A stretch of DNA of 53,051 bases from the NCBI GenBank assembly GCA_003151955.1, contig PLZB01000032.1, positions 31,080-84,130 on the forward strand. Direction: 5' to 3'. How positions within the stretch are numbered: the stretch's first letter is position 1; each line of letters opens with the position of its first letter. Positions 8,357-16,107 of the stretch are shown in pieces. A program made the translations under genes and the position numbers. This DNA is from Acidimicrobiaceae bacterium (GTDB taxonomy: Bacteria; Actinomycetota; Acidimicrobiia; Acidimicrobiales; UBA8190). The notes beneath the pieces are model-generated. The model made no database searches and was not told where the DNA came from. It was given only the letters and a program-made list of their open reading frames with translations.

Positions 8357-9247
8357 ATGGGGCCACTGTCGAAGCCGGGGCCGGACCGGAGCTGGGCCGG
8401 CACCGGCCGGATGGCGTCGTTCCTGGTCGTGGCCTCGATCACCTTGGCAGCCTGCGGCCCGGCCGGCTCCACCCCACCGACGACGACTCGACCGGCGACG
8501 ACGGTGGCCGCCGCCGCCACCGCCACCACCACCAGCACCAGCACCAGCACCAGCACCACGGTTGCCCTGACCACGGTTCCGCAGTCCACCGGATCGACCG
8601 TCCCGTCGACCTCTCCGCTGATCGGGCGGATCTGGACCCGGATGCCGACCTCGGCAAAGGTGGTGGCCCTCACGTTCGACGCCGGGGCCAACGGCGACGG
8701 GGTGACTTCGATCCTGGCCACGTTGCAGGCGAAGGGGGCTGTGGGGACCTTCTTCCTGACTGGGGCCTTCACCCGGCAGTTCCCCGATCTCGCCACCGCC
8801 ATCGCCACGGCCGGGGAGCGGATCGGGAACCATTCCGTGGACCATCCCCACCTCCCGACCCTGAGCGACAGCCAGGTCGGCGAGGAGGTCCTGGGGGCGT
8901 CGGCCTCGATCCGGGCCGCGACGGGTCAGGACCCGGCCCCGTTCTTCCGGTTCCCATACGGCGACTCCGACAGCCGGACCCTGGCCGACCTCAACGGGCT
9001 CGGCTACGTGGCCATCGGTTGGACGGTCGACACGCTGGGTTGGGAGGGGACGTCGGGGGGCATCACCTCGGCCGAGGTGCTGTCCCGGGCCGTCGGGGCC
9101 CTCCAACCCGGGGAGATCGTCCTGATGCACGTCGGCTCCAACCCCACCGACGGCTCCACCCTGGACGCCCAGACCCTGCCGGCCATGATCGACGCCATGC
9201 GGCAGGCCGGCTACTCCTTCGTCACCCTCGACGCCCTCCTCGGCTGA
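8357..9247 (+). CDS. Polysaccharide deacetylase (NodB/CE4) lipoprotein
   Basis: A signal segment (MASFLVVASITLAAC, about 19-33) ends in a lipobox, followed by a Thr/Ser/Ala-rich linker to about residue 85 that probably spans the cell wall. The NodB domain follows: VALTFDAGANGDG (motif 1), NHSVDHPHL (H-x3-H metal ligands), RFPYGD (motif 3), IGWTVDTLGW (motif 4) and LMHVGSN (motif 5). Motif 1 is TFDAG instead of TFDDG, so the second Asp, a metal ligand in classic enzymes, is Ala; such variants occur in the family. Expected substrates are peptidoglycan or other N-acetylated glycans. ATG 8357 gives an 18-residue leader before the signal; the ATG at 8411 is a shorter alternative. Confidence 0.88.
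   Translation: MGPLSKPGPDRSWAGTGRMASFLVVASITLAACGPAGSTPPTTTRPATTVAAAATATTTSTSTSTSTTVALTTVPQSTGSTVPSTSPLIGRIWTRMPTSAKVVALTFDAGANGDGVTSILATLQAKGAVGTFFLTGAFTRQFPDLATAIATAGERIGNHSVDHPHLPTLSDSQVGEEVLGASASIRAATGQDPAPFFRFPYGDSDSRTLADLNGLGYVAIGWTVDTLGWEGTSGGITSAEVLSRAVGALQPGEIVLMHVGSNPTDGSTLDAQTLPAMIDAMRQAGYSFVTLDALLG
8531..8557. repeat. ACCAGC hexanucleotide tandem repeat (4.5 copies) inside the deacetylase linker
   Basis: Perfect tandem copies of ACCAGC encode alternating Thr-Ser in the cell-wall linker of the deacetylase lipoprotein. Because the unit is six bases, changes in copy number would alter linker length without a frameshift. Confidence 0.9.
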
Positions 9248-9274
9248 GGAGCGTCGTCGCAGCGGACGTCGCCG

Positions 9275-9376
9275 CTAGAACCGGCCGATGTGCTTGAGCT
9301 CGATGAGGGTCCCGGCACTCTCCTCGGCGAATTGGAGGAGCGATTGGACGTCGCTGGCGACTGCCCTGAGCTTCAC
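9275..9376 (-). CDS. Very small ORF (33 residues) coupled to an upstream hypothetical gene
   Basis: A GTG at 9376 overlaps the stop of the 117-residue ORF by 4 bases (GTGA at 9373-9376) and opens a 33-residue frame ending at 9275. The product is predicted to be helical (QSLLQFAEESAGTLIELKHI) with a basic start. I recognise no family. It could be a real coupled microprotein, or the C-terminal part of the preceding ORF displaced by a one-base sequence change. Confidence 0.35.
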   Translation of the reverse strand: MKLRAVASDVQSLLQFAEESAGTLIELKHIGRF

Positions 9377-9726
9377 GGCGAGTCGTCCTTGATTCGGTCG
9401 ATGGCGGAAGCGTCCTCCTTGACAGCGTCGTACTCAGCCGAGATTCCCCTGACCAGGCCAGTCTGGGCCAGGTCCACCACACGGAAGATCTGCCGGACCT
9501 TGCTGACGGCGTCTTCGCTGTAGAGGATGGCCGTCTCACTGGCGAACTTGCGCTGGTTCCCCTTGAGCTCGAGCTTGCTCAACTCCGTCAGCGCTCCCGA
9601 CAGCGCCCATGCCGCGGCGTCGGTCCACTGGTGGATCCCTCCCTCGGCGTCCCTCCCGGCCAGCAGGAGGAACCCCTCGGCGTCGCCTTCCTTGAGGGAC
9701 TGAACGGTGGCGTCGTAGGCAGCCAC
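9373..9726 (-). CDS. Hypothetical helical protein, 117 residues
   Basis: A GTG start at 9726 is preceded by a purine-rich AGGGGCGGG. The product is mostly alpha-helical and charged (SLKEGDAEGFLLLAGRDA, FASETAILYSEDAVSKV), with no signal peptide, membrane segment or Cys. No family is recognised. It sits between a 50-residue acidic ORF 10 bases upstream and a 33-residue ORF overlapping it by 4 bases, so the three probably form one transcript. Base composition is somewhat less GC-rich than the neighbouring genes. Confidence 0.55.
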   Translation of the reverse strand: MAAYDATVQSLKEGDAEGFLLLAGRDAEGGIHQWTDAAAWALSGALTELSKLELKGNQRKFASETAILYSEDAVSKVRQIFRVVDLAQTGLVRGISAEYDAVKEDASAIDRIKDDSP

Positions 9727-9736
9727 CCCGCCCCTG

Positions 9737-9889
9737 CTAATCGATCGTAAGCCCTGCCGTCGTTCCTGCCGCTTTCAGCTTGTCGGGGTCGGCGGCGGCC
9801 AGGACGTCCCAGTCGGCGTCGTCACGGTCGTCCTCGTCCTTGGCCAGGATCGCGACGAGCCGGTCGATCTCACGGTCTTCGTCTGCCAT
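9737..9889 (-). CDS. Small acidic hypothetical protein, 50 residues
   Basis: This short frame begins at an ATG with a strong ribosome binding site (GGAGGAGCTGGAAG) and ends at 9737. The product is highly acidic in the middle (KDEDDRDDADWDVLA), with a predicted amphipathic N-terminal helix (REIDRLVAILA). The composition would suit an antitoxin, an anti-sigma-like peptide or a chaperone-like partner of the next ORF, but nothing in the sequence decides this. It starts 57 bases after the nrdJ stop on the same strand, so it may be transcribed by read-through. Confidence 0.55.
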   Translation of the reverse strand: MADEDREIDRLVAILAKDEDDRDDADWDVLAAADPDKLKAAGTTAGLTID

Positions 9890-9946
9890 CTTCCAGCTCC
9901 TCCGGCGGTCACGGTGGGGCGGGTCCCGACCCTACCTCTCGGCGCC

Positions 9947-12900
9947 CTACGAGCAGCCGCTCGTGGTCCCGCAGCTGGAGCAGACGTAGCAGGAGCCGGC
10001 CCGCTGCATGACCATGCCGCACTGGTAGCAGAGGGGGGCGTCCCGCTGGACGGCCCGGGTCAGCGTCTCGGCCGCAGTGGTCGGCGCCGCCACCGGCTCG
10101 GGTCGGGTCGGCTGCTCGCCGGCCCCGGTAGCCGGGACATTGCTCACGCCGATGTCCTCGACGAGGTCCTGCTCCATGATGGCGGCCTCCTCCACCCCAG
10201 GGAGGGTGGGCTGCATCCGCTCGGCGGTGGAGAGGACCCCGAGATCCTCCCGCTCGGTCTTCGAGAGGTAGTCGAGGGCGAGCCGGCGGAAGATGTAGTC
10301 CAGGATGCTGGTGGCGATCCGGAGCTCGGGGTCGTCGGTGATCCCGGCCGGCTCGAACCGCATGTTGGTGTACTTCCGGACGTAGGTGGCCAGGGGGACA
10401 CCGTGCTGGAGGCCGAGGCTGACCGAGATGGAGAAGGCGTCCATGATCCCGGCCAGCGTCGACCCCTGCTTGGAGACCTTCATGAAGACCTCTCCGGCCC
10501 GGCCGTCCTCGTACTCGCCGACGGTGACGTATCCCTCGCAGTCGGCCACCCGGAAGGAGAAGGTGGAGGACTTCCGCTTCCGGGGGAGCCGGTCCCGGAC
10601 GGCCCCGACAATGACGGGCTCGTTGACCCGCTGCCGCTCGTGGGCCAGGGCGGCCTCGAGCTCGGCGATCCTCGCCGCGATCTCCCGGTCGTGGGCCTCG
10701 GCGGCCGATCCGGGGGGAGCGGTGTCACCGCCGTCGGCCTCGACGCCGTCCTTCTTGGTCGTCGAGAGGGGCTGGGCCACCTTGCAGTTGTCCCGGTAGA
10801 TGGCAACGGCCTTCAATCCCAATTGCCAGGCTTCAATATGAAGCTGTTCTACTTCTTCGACTGTGACTTCTTCTGGCAGGTTCACGGTCTTTGAGATTGC
10901 GCCGCTGAGGAAAGGCTGTACCGCCGCCATCATGCGGACATGACCCGTGTAATGGATCGTATTGTCCCCCATTGAACATGCAAAGACGGGAAGATGGTCA
11001 GCGGAGAGATGGGGGGCGCCGACGATGGTCTTGTTGACGTCGATGTAGGTGATGATGTCGTCGACCTGGTCGGGGCTGTAGCCCAGCTGGGAGAGGGCCC
11101 GCGGGACGGTCTGGTTGACGATCGACATCGTCCCGCCACCGACGAGCTTCTTCGTCTTTACAAGACCAAGATCAGGTTCAATGCCAGTCGTATCACAATC
11201 CATCAACAAACCGATAGTTCCAGTCGGGGCCAAAACACTTGATTGCGAGTTTCTCACTCCATGTTGCTGCCCCAATTCTACAGCCTCATCCCAAGCTTCT
11301 TGCGCGGCGCAAAGCAATTCCGGCGGAACCCGCTCCTCGTCGATCTTGGCCACTTCGGCCCTGTGCATCCGGAGCACGTTGTTCATGGCCTCGGAGTCGG
11401 CGTGGTAGCCGGCGAACGGTCCCATCCGGGCGGCCGTTCGGGCTGATGTTGCGTAGGAGTGGCCGGTGAGGAGAGCGGTGATGGCGGCGGCCCAGGCTCG
11501 GCCGTCGTCGGAGTCGTAGGCCATCCCCTGGGCCATGAGGAGAGCGCCGAGGTTGGCGTAGCCGATGCCGAGCTCCCGGTAGCGGCGGCTGTTCTCGGCG
11601 ATCTTCTCGGTCGGGTAGTCGGCGTTCCCCACAATGATCTCTTGTGCGGTGAAGACGGCTTCGACAGAAGCTTTGAATCCATTGACGTCAAAGCTGCCGT
11701 CGCCATTGAGAAACTTCATCAAATTCATGCTTGCAAGATTGCAAGCTGAGTTATCGAGATGCATATATTCACTGCAGGGATTACTGCCGTTGATCCGCCC
11801 GGCGTTGGGGGCGGTGTGCCAGCGGTTGATGGTGGTGTCGAACTGCATCCCAGGGTCGGCGCACTCCCAGGCGGCGTGGGCGATTTGGCGGAAGAGGTCC
11901 CGGGCCGGAACGGTCCGCACCGCGGTGCCGTCGAGTCGGGCGGTGAGGGCCCAGTCGGCGTCGTCGACCACGGCGTTCATGAACTCGTCGGTGACCCTGA
12001 CCGAGTTGTTGGCGTTCTGGTACTGGATGGAGAAGGAGTCGACGCCGTCGAGGTCCATGTCGAAGCCGGCGTCGCGGAGGACCCGGGCCTTGCGCTCCTC
12101 GAGGGCCTTGCACCAGACGAAGTGCTCGATGTCGGGGTGGTCGATGTCGAGGATCACCATTTTTGCGGCCCGCCTCGTTTTTCCGCCCGACTTGATCGTC
12201 CCGGCCGAGGAGTCGGCGCCGCGCATGAAGGAGACGGGACCCGAGGCGGTGCCGCCTCCCTTGAGGCGCTCGACGGAGGCCCGAATCTTGGAGAGGTTGA
12301 CGCCGGCCCCGGAACCCCCCTTGAAGATCGTCCCCTCCTCCGTGTACCAATTGAGGATCGAGTCCATGGCGTCGTCGACAGCGAGGATGAAGCAGTTGTG
12401 GACCCGGATGCTGGAGCTCAGGTACTCACCGCTCTCGGTCTGGATATCGTAGACGTCCATCTCCCCGAGCTCTTCGATCCGCTCGATCTGGATCCTCTTC
12501 ACCTGCGCCGAGGCCAGCCCGTCCATCTCCAGGCTGGTCAGGAGCTTTCCTTCCTTGACCGGATCGATGAAGCCGATCTCGGCGGCGAAGGTGGCCCTGT
12601 CGCCGAGGTTCCGGATGGTAAGGGACCAGCAACCGTGACGATCGGGGCGGCTGTCACGCTTGAAGCGGACCCTCGAGAAGATCCCGAAGCGGGTCAGGAG
12701 CTGCTGGACGCCTCGAACGATCCCCTCTGAGATCATGTCGAATCCGATGAGGGCGCCCCGCTCCTTCAGGGAGACAAATCCCTCGGCCTGGAAGAGGCTC
12801 CGGAGGTAGGCCACGACAACCGGAAGGGGAGCGGTGAAGATCGACTCGGGGACGGTCATGTCGAGACCACGGGTCCGCAGTCCCCAGTCCGTCACGAAGG

Positions 12901-13906
12901 TCTCGAGAACGTTGCCGTAGAGGCGGGTACGACGGCAGTCGAGCGACTGGTCCTTGGTCTGAACCTTCCGCTCGTGTCGATGGACGTCGGGAAAGACGGT
13001 GTCCAGGGATGCGGTGACCCATGCCAGCTCGGCATCGGTCACGGTCATGGCTTCGATGGTGAGGGACCGGTTGGTCCCCTCGTACTGTCCGACAAAGCCA
13101 TCAGACTGGAGCCATCCGGCCAGGGCCGCCTCGGCGATGGCCCGGCTGGAGATCTCGCCCTGGCCGTACGAGTCGGTCCGGTGCCAGGCCAGGGCGTCAC
13201 CGGGTCGGAGGGTGCCGGCCTCGACGAACCGGCCGTACTTGTCGTCGCTGCACTTCCAGACGAGATGGTCGGCAGTGACGTCGAGGGTGTGGCCGGCCTT
13301 GGTGTGGATGCGGAGGACCGCCTTCGTGCCGTTGTGCTTGACGGCGACGATCTTGGTGACGCCGAAGGCGTCGAGGACCTTGGCGCCGACAGCTCCGTCC
13401 TCGACGAGCTTGCCGATCGGCACCAGGCCCTCGGGGGTGCTGACGAGGGCGTCGTAAGGCTGGCAGGCGCTGCCCTGCTGAGGTACTCCATGTACTCCGA
13501 TGTTGAACCAGACGGGGGAGTTGAAGGCGGCCTTCTGGGTGACGATGAGGTGCTTGAGCTCGTCCCGGAAGGCGTCGGCCTCGGCGGCGTCCTCGAAATA
13601 GCCGTCCTTCAGGCCCCAGGCCGTGACGGTGTCGACGACCCGGTCGGCGACCTGGCGGAGCGAGGTCTCCCGCTCGGCCGTGCCGGGGGTCCCCCGGAAG
13701 TACTTCTGGGCCAGGATGTTCGTGGCGTTGAGGGACCAGCCGGCGGGGACCTCGACGTCGAGCTGCTCGAAGGCCACGGCCCCGTCCCGGTAGTTGGTGA
13801 TCCGGGCGTCGCGCCGTTCCCAGACGATCTGGTCGTAGGGATGGACCCCTTCGGTGGTGAAGTGCCGCTTGATGCCGATGGAGGTCCGCTGCGGTGCGAT
13901 GGCCAT
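9947..13906 (-). CDS. nrdJ: Class II (adenosylcobalamin-dependent) ribonucleotide reductase with intein
   Basis: The 1319-residue precursor is a 962-residue NrdJ interrupted by a 357-residue intein (residues 148-504). NrdJ reduces ribonucleotides to deoxyribonucleotides using adenosylcobalamin instead of an oxygen-generated radical. Visible landmarks are the redox Cys in CFILAVDDAMDSILNW directly after the intein, FKGGSGAGVNLS, NPCSEYMHLDNSACNLASMN, APTGTIGLLMDCDTTG, and a C-terminal CYQCGMVMQRAG...CSSCG tail with paired Cys that may bind zinc or shuttle electrons. AAGGGGAA precedes the ATG. Base composition is uneven: several stretches over highly conserved motifs are much AT-richer than the rest. 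The promoter region has NrdR-box-like repeats. No other RNR gene is seen in the window. Confidence 0.95.
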   Translation of the reverse strand: MAIAPQRTSIGIKRHFTTEGVHPYDQIVWERRDARITNYRDGAVAFEQLDVEVPAGWSLNATNILAQKYFRGTPGTAERETSLRQVADRVVDTVTAWGLKDGYFEDAAEADAFRDELKHLIVTQKAAFNSPVWFNIGVHGVPQQGSACQPYDALVSTPEGLVPIGKLVEDGAVGAKVLDAFGVTKIVAVKHNGTKAVLRIHTKAGHTLDVTADHLVWKCSDDKYGRFVEAGTLRPGDALAWHRTDSYGQGEISSRAIAEAALAGWLQSDGFVGQYEGTNRSLTIEAMTVTDAELAWVTASLDTVFPDVHRHERKVQTKDQSLDCRRTRLYGNVLETFVTDWGLRTRGLDMTVPESIFTAPLPVVVAYLRSLFQAEGFVSLKERGALIGFDMISEGIVRGVQQLLTRFGIFSRVRFKRDSRPDRHGCWSLTIRNLGDRATFAAEIGFIDPVKEGKLLTSLEMDGLASAQVKRIQIERIEELGEMDVYDIQTESGEYLSSSIRVHNCFILAVDDAMDSILNWYTEEGTIFKGGSGAGVNLSKIRASVERLKGGGTASGPVSFMRGADSSAGTIKSGGKTRRAAKMVILDIDHPDIEHFVWCKALEERKARVLRDAGFDMDLDGVDSFSIQYQNANNSVRVTDEFMNAVVDDADWALTARLDGTAVRTVPARDLFRQIAHAAWECADPGMQFDTTINRWHTAPNAGRINGSNPCSEYMHLDNSACNLASMNLMKFLNGDGSFDVNGFKASVEAVFTAQEIIVGNADYPTEKIAENSRRYRELGIGYANLGALLMAQGMAYDSDDGRAWAAAITALLTGHSYATSARTAARMGPFAGYHADSEAMNNVLRMHRAEVAKIDEERVPPELLCAAQEAWDEAVELGQQHGVRNSQSSVLAPTGTIGLLMDCDTTGIEPDLGLVKTKKLVGGGTMSIVNQTVPRALSQLGYSPDQVDDIITYIDVNKTIVGAPHLSADHLPVFACSMGDNTIHYTGHVRMMAAVQPFLSGAISKTVNLPEEVTVEEVEQLHIEAWQLGLKAVAIYRDNCKVAQPLSTTKKDGVEADGGDTAPPGSAAEAHDREIAARIAELEAALAHERQRVNEPVIVGAVRDRLPRKRKSSTFSFRVADCEGYVTVGEYEDGRAGEVFMKVSKQGSTLAGIMDAFSISVSLGLQHGVPLATYVRKYTNMRFEPAGITDDPELRIATSILDYIFRRLALDYLSKTEREDLGVLSTAERMQPTLPGVEEAAIMEQDLVEDIGVSNVPATGAGEQPTRPEPVAAPTTAAETLTRAVQRDAPLCYQCGMVMQRAGSCYVCSSCGTTSGCS
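12395..13465 (-). other. Intein with LAGLIDADG homing endonuclease inside NrdJ
   Basis: The insert runs from Cys148 to Asn504 of the precursor. It begins CQPYDALVSTPEGLVPIG (block A), has GHTLDVTADHLVW (block B with T-x2-H), two LAGLIDADG-like motifs (LAGWLQSDGF and YLRSLFQAEGF, each with the acidic residue), and ends in DVYDIQTESGEYL...RVHN (blocks F and G), followed by Cys+1. All residues expected for the four splicing steps (Cys1, block B Thr/His, penultimate His, terminal Asn, Cys+1) are present, so it should splice. Cys+1 is the conserved redox Cys of the reductase, equivalent to Cys225 of E. coli NrdA. Both endonuclease motifs look intact, which suggests a potentially active homing element. 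Confidence 0.93.
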
Positions 13907-13984
13907 GTTGGTGGTTCCCCTTCTTCGTTCCGGTGGATCCTACGGTGCTGGTGTGACGGTCGCCACGGGCTGGGACACCCCGAA

Positions 13985-14000
13985 CCACAAGATGTTGTGG
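13985..14000. promoter_or_regulatory. NrdR-box-like operator, proximal copy
   Basis: The 16-mer CCACAAGATGTTGTGG is the core of a longer perfect dyad (AACCACAA-GATG-TTGTGGTT, 13983-14002). It resembles the ACACnATATnTnGTGT-type NrdR box and lies between the nrdJ promoter and start codon. NrdR represses RNR genes when bound with ATP/dATP. Confidence 0.7.
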
Positions 14001-14015
14001 TTCCCCCAACTTCCG

Positions 14016-14031
14016 ACACAGGATGAGGTGG
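14016..14031. promoter_or_regulatory. NrdR-box-like operator, distal copy
   Basis: The 16-mer ACACAGGATGAGGTGG aligns with the proximal box and begins exactly 31 bases from it, the spacing (about three helical turns) typical of paired NrdR boxes. It directly abuts the predicted -10 element of nrdJ, consistent with repression. Confidence 0.65.
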
Positions 14032-14033
14032 TC

Positions 14034-14062
14034 ATTACAGCACTGTAGTTACAGAGATGCAA
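14034..14062 (-). promoter_or_regulatory. Predicted sigma70-type promoter of nrdJ
   Basis: On the minus strand TTGCAT (14062-14057) is followed after 17 bases by TGTAAT (14039-14034), a good -35/-10 pair in an otherwise GC-rich region. The spacer contains the inverted repeat CTGTA-AC-TACAG. The two NrdR-like boxes begin just downstream of the -10. The rest of the gap 13907-14224, up to the divergent glycerol kinase gene, shows no further gene and no recognisable cobalamin riboswitch. Confidence 0.6.
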
Positions 14063-14224
14063 GGCTCACCGGACCACATCGCCCCAGGTCGCCGGGCGTT
14101 CGCGAAGGTTTGCACTCGTGCGTGGGATCACGTGGACCACCACAGGCCGTGGGTGGGGGGATACGGGGGGAGAGGGCCCGGTCCGGGTTCCGCGGGCGCC
14201 AGGGAGCCTTGGGTAGCGTGCCCC

Positions 14225-15742
14225 ATGGCCTGTGTGATCGCAGTGGACGCGGGGACGACGGGGGTCCGGGCCCTGGCGGTGGCGGAGTCGGGTGCGGTCG
14301 TCGACGTGGCCTACCGGGAGCTCGGCCAGCACTTCCCCCGACCGGGCTGGGTCGAGCACGACGCCGGGGAGATCTGGGCCAAGGTGGCAGAGACCCTGGT
14401 CGAGGTGGCGGCCCGCCGGGCCGGGGCGGGCCAGGCGGTGGCCGCCATCGGGGTCACGAACCAGCGGGAGACCGTCGTGGCCTGGGACCGGTCGACGGGG
14501 GCACCACTCCACCGGGCCATCGTCTGGCAGGACCGGAGAACGGCCGAGTCCTGCGACGCCCGCCGGGAGGCGGGCCAGCTCCCCCTGATCCGGGAGCGGA
14601 CCGGGCTCGTCCTCGACCCCTACTTCTCGGCCTCGAAGATGGAGTGGCTCCTCGGGCCGGGCGGGGTCGAGCCTTCCCCGGGGCTCGTCCTCGGCACCGT
14701 CGACGCCTGGGTCATCTGGAACCTGACCGGGGGGGAGGCGGGGGGGATCCTGGCCACCGACCCGAGCAACGCCAGCCGGACGATGCTCTACGACATCGTC
14801 GACGGGGAGTGGTCCGCCGAGCTCTGTGATCTCTTCGGTGTCCCCCTGGGGGCCCTCCCCGAGGTCCGGCCCTCCTGCGGGCGGATCGGCACCGTCGGGG
14901 GCGATCTCGGCGGGGAGGGGTCGCCGCTGCAAGGGGTCCCCGTGAGCGGGGTGGCCGGGGACCAGCAGGCCGCCCTCTTCGGCCAGGCCTGCTTCGAGCC
15001 AGGGATGGCCAAGGTCACCTACGGGACCGGGAGCTTCGTCCTTCTCAACGCCGGGCCGACCTGCCCGGCGCCGGCCGAGGGGCTCCTCACCACGGTGGCC
15101 TGGGACCTGGGGGACAAGGGGGGGGTGACCTACGCGCTCGAGGGGGCGGTCTTCGCCACCGGGGCGGCCATCCAGTGGCTCCGGGACGGCCTCGGGATCA
15201 TCGGGGAGGCGGCCGAGATCGGACCCCTGGCGGCCCGGTGCCAGGACAGCGGAGGGGTTGTGGTCGTCCCGGCCTTCGCCGGGATGGGGAGTCCCTGGTG
15301 GGATCCCTACGCCCGGGGGACCATCCTCGGGCTCTCCCGGGGGAGTGGGGCTCCCCAGCTGGCCCGGGCCGTGATCGAGGCCATGGCCTACCAGGTCAGG
15401 GACGTCGTCGATGCCATGTCGGAGGTGCTGGGCCGCTCGGCCGCGGTGCTCCGGGCCGACGGGGGCGCCGCCGTTCTCGACCTCCTCCTCCAGCTCCAGG
15501 CCGATCAACTCCAGGTCCCTGTGGCCCGACCGACGACGACGGAGACGACGGGGCTGGGCGCGGCCACCCTGGCCGGCCTGGCCGAGGGGGTCTGGGGATC
15601 CCTCGAGGAGCTCGGCCGCCAGTGGGAGCTGGACCGGGCCATGACCCCGGCGATGCCCCCCGAACTGGCCGCCATCGGCCACGGGGCCTGGCTCCGGGCC
15701 GTGGATCGGGCCCGGGGCTGGGCCCGCCCGGCGGAAGTCTGA
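14225..15742 (+). CDS. glpK: Glycerol kinase
   Basis: This 505-residue FGGY kinase phosphorylates glycerol to glycerol-3-phosphate with ATP. The N-terminal phosphate loop reads VDAGTTGVRAL. The glycerol-contact residues of E. coli GlpK are all present: R81-E82 in NQRETVVAWD, W101 in VWQDRRT, Y133 in DPYFSASK and D246-Q247 in AGDQQAAL. The length is normal. ATG 14225 starts at the conserved N-terminus; a longer frame upstream would add 56 unconserved residues and run into the nrdJ promoter. A large hairpin follows the stop. A second FGGY kinase at 35262-36719 lacks two of these glycerol contacts, so this copy is the better glycerol kinase. Confidence 0.92.
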   Translation: MACVIAVDAGTTGVRALAVAESGAVVDVAYRELGQHFPRPGWVEHDAGEIWAKVAETLVEVAARRAGAGQAVAAIGVTNQRETVVAWDRSTGAPLHRAIVWQDRRTAESCDARREAGQLPLIRERTGLVLDPYFSASKMEWLLGPGGVEPSPGLVLGTVDAWVIWNLTGGEAGGILATDPSNASRTMLYDIVDGEWSAELCDLFGVPLGALPEVRPSCGRIGTVGGDLGGEGSPLQGVPVSGVAGDQQAALFGQACFEPGMAKVTYGTGSFVLLNAGPTCPAPAEGLLTTVAWDLGDKGGVTYALEGAVFATGAAIQWLRDGLGIIGEAAEIGPLAARCQDSGGVVVVPAFAGMGSPWWDPYARGTILGLSRGSGAPQLARAVIEAMAYQVRDVVDAMSEVLGRSAAVLRADGGAAVLDLLLQLQADQLQVPVARPTTTETTGLGAATLAGLAEGVWGSLEELGRQWELDRAMTPAMPPELAAIGHGAWLRAVDRARGWARPAEV

Positions 15743-15746
15743 CGGC

Positions 15747-15805
15747 GGCGCTGCGGCTTCCGGCCGGCATTGGGACGAGGGGAAACAGCCGGAAGCCGCA
15801 GCGCC
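15747..15805 (+). terminator. Strong hairpin, probable terminator of glpK
   Basis: A perfect 17-base inverted repeat (left arm 15747-15763, right arm 15789-15805) with a 25-base loop starts five bases after the glpK stop. There is no T-run after it, as is common in high-GC actinobacteria. The stem is unusually long. Confidence 0.65.
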
Positions 15806-16107
15806 TGCTTTCACCCGACCGGCGGGGGGGCGGTCGGGTCGTCAGAGCTGGTCGTGTCGAAGGTGGGAGCAGGTCCGCGCAGGACGCGGGAAGCCCTCAC
15901 CGACACTCGTCCCCGTCTCGCCCCCCAGCGCCGGAGCACTGGGGCCGGTGACTTCGTGCACCTCCCTTGCACGTATTCGGATTGTGCTCCCCCCGGCCGC
16001 CCCTGTCCACCTCTTCTTCCCCGAATTGGGGAGGAATATTGCCCAGGACAACTCTCTTCAACCCTCCAGGATCACGGACCGCGGCCGGCCCATGCCTGAC
16101 GCCGACG
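15806..16107. other. Intergenic region without a recognised gene
   Basis: About 300 bases between the glpK hairpin and the 3' end of plsC. Short frames occur on both strands, but none has a convincing start or composition. It holds a small hairpin with arms CGTGCA/TGCACG (15955-15960 and 15968-15973) and a less GC-rich stretch around 16010-16060. I looked for tmRNA, RNase P, SRP RNA and tRNA signatures and saw none. A structured RNA cannot be excluded. Confidence 0.4.

Noticed and set aside
13907..14062. Cobalamin riboswitch expected before nrdJ
   Set aside because: No B12-box-like sequence or typical structure was found; the NrdR-type repeats explain the region better.
15806..16107. tmRNA, RNase P RNA or SRP RNA gene
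   Set aside because: No conserved ends or core motifs of these RNAs were seen on either strand.
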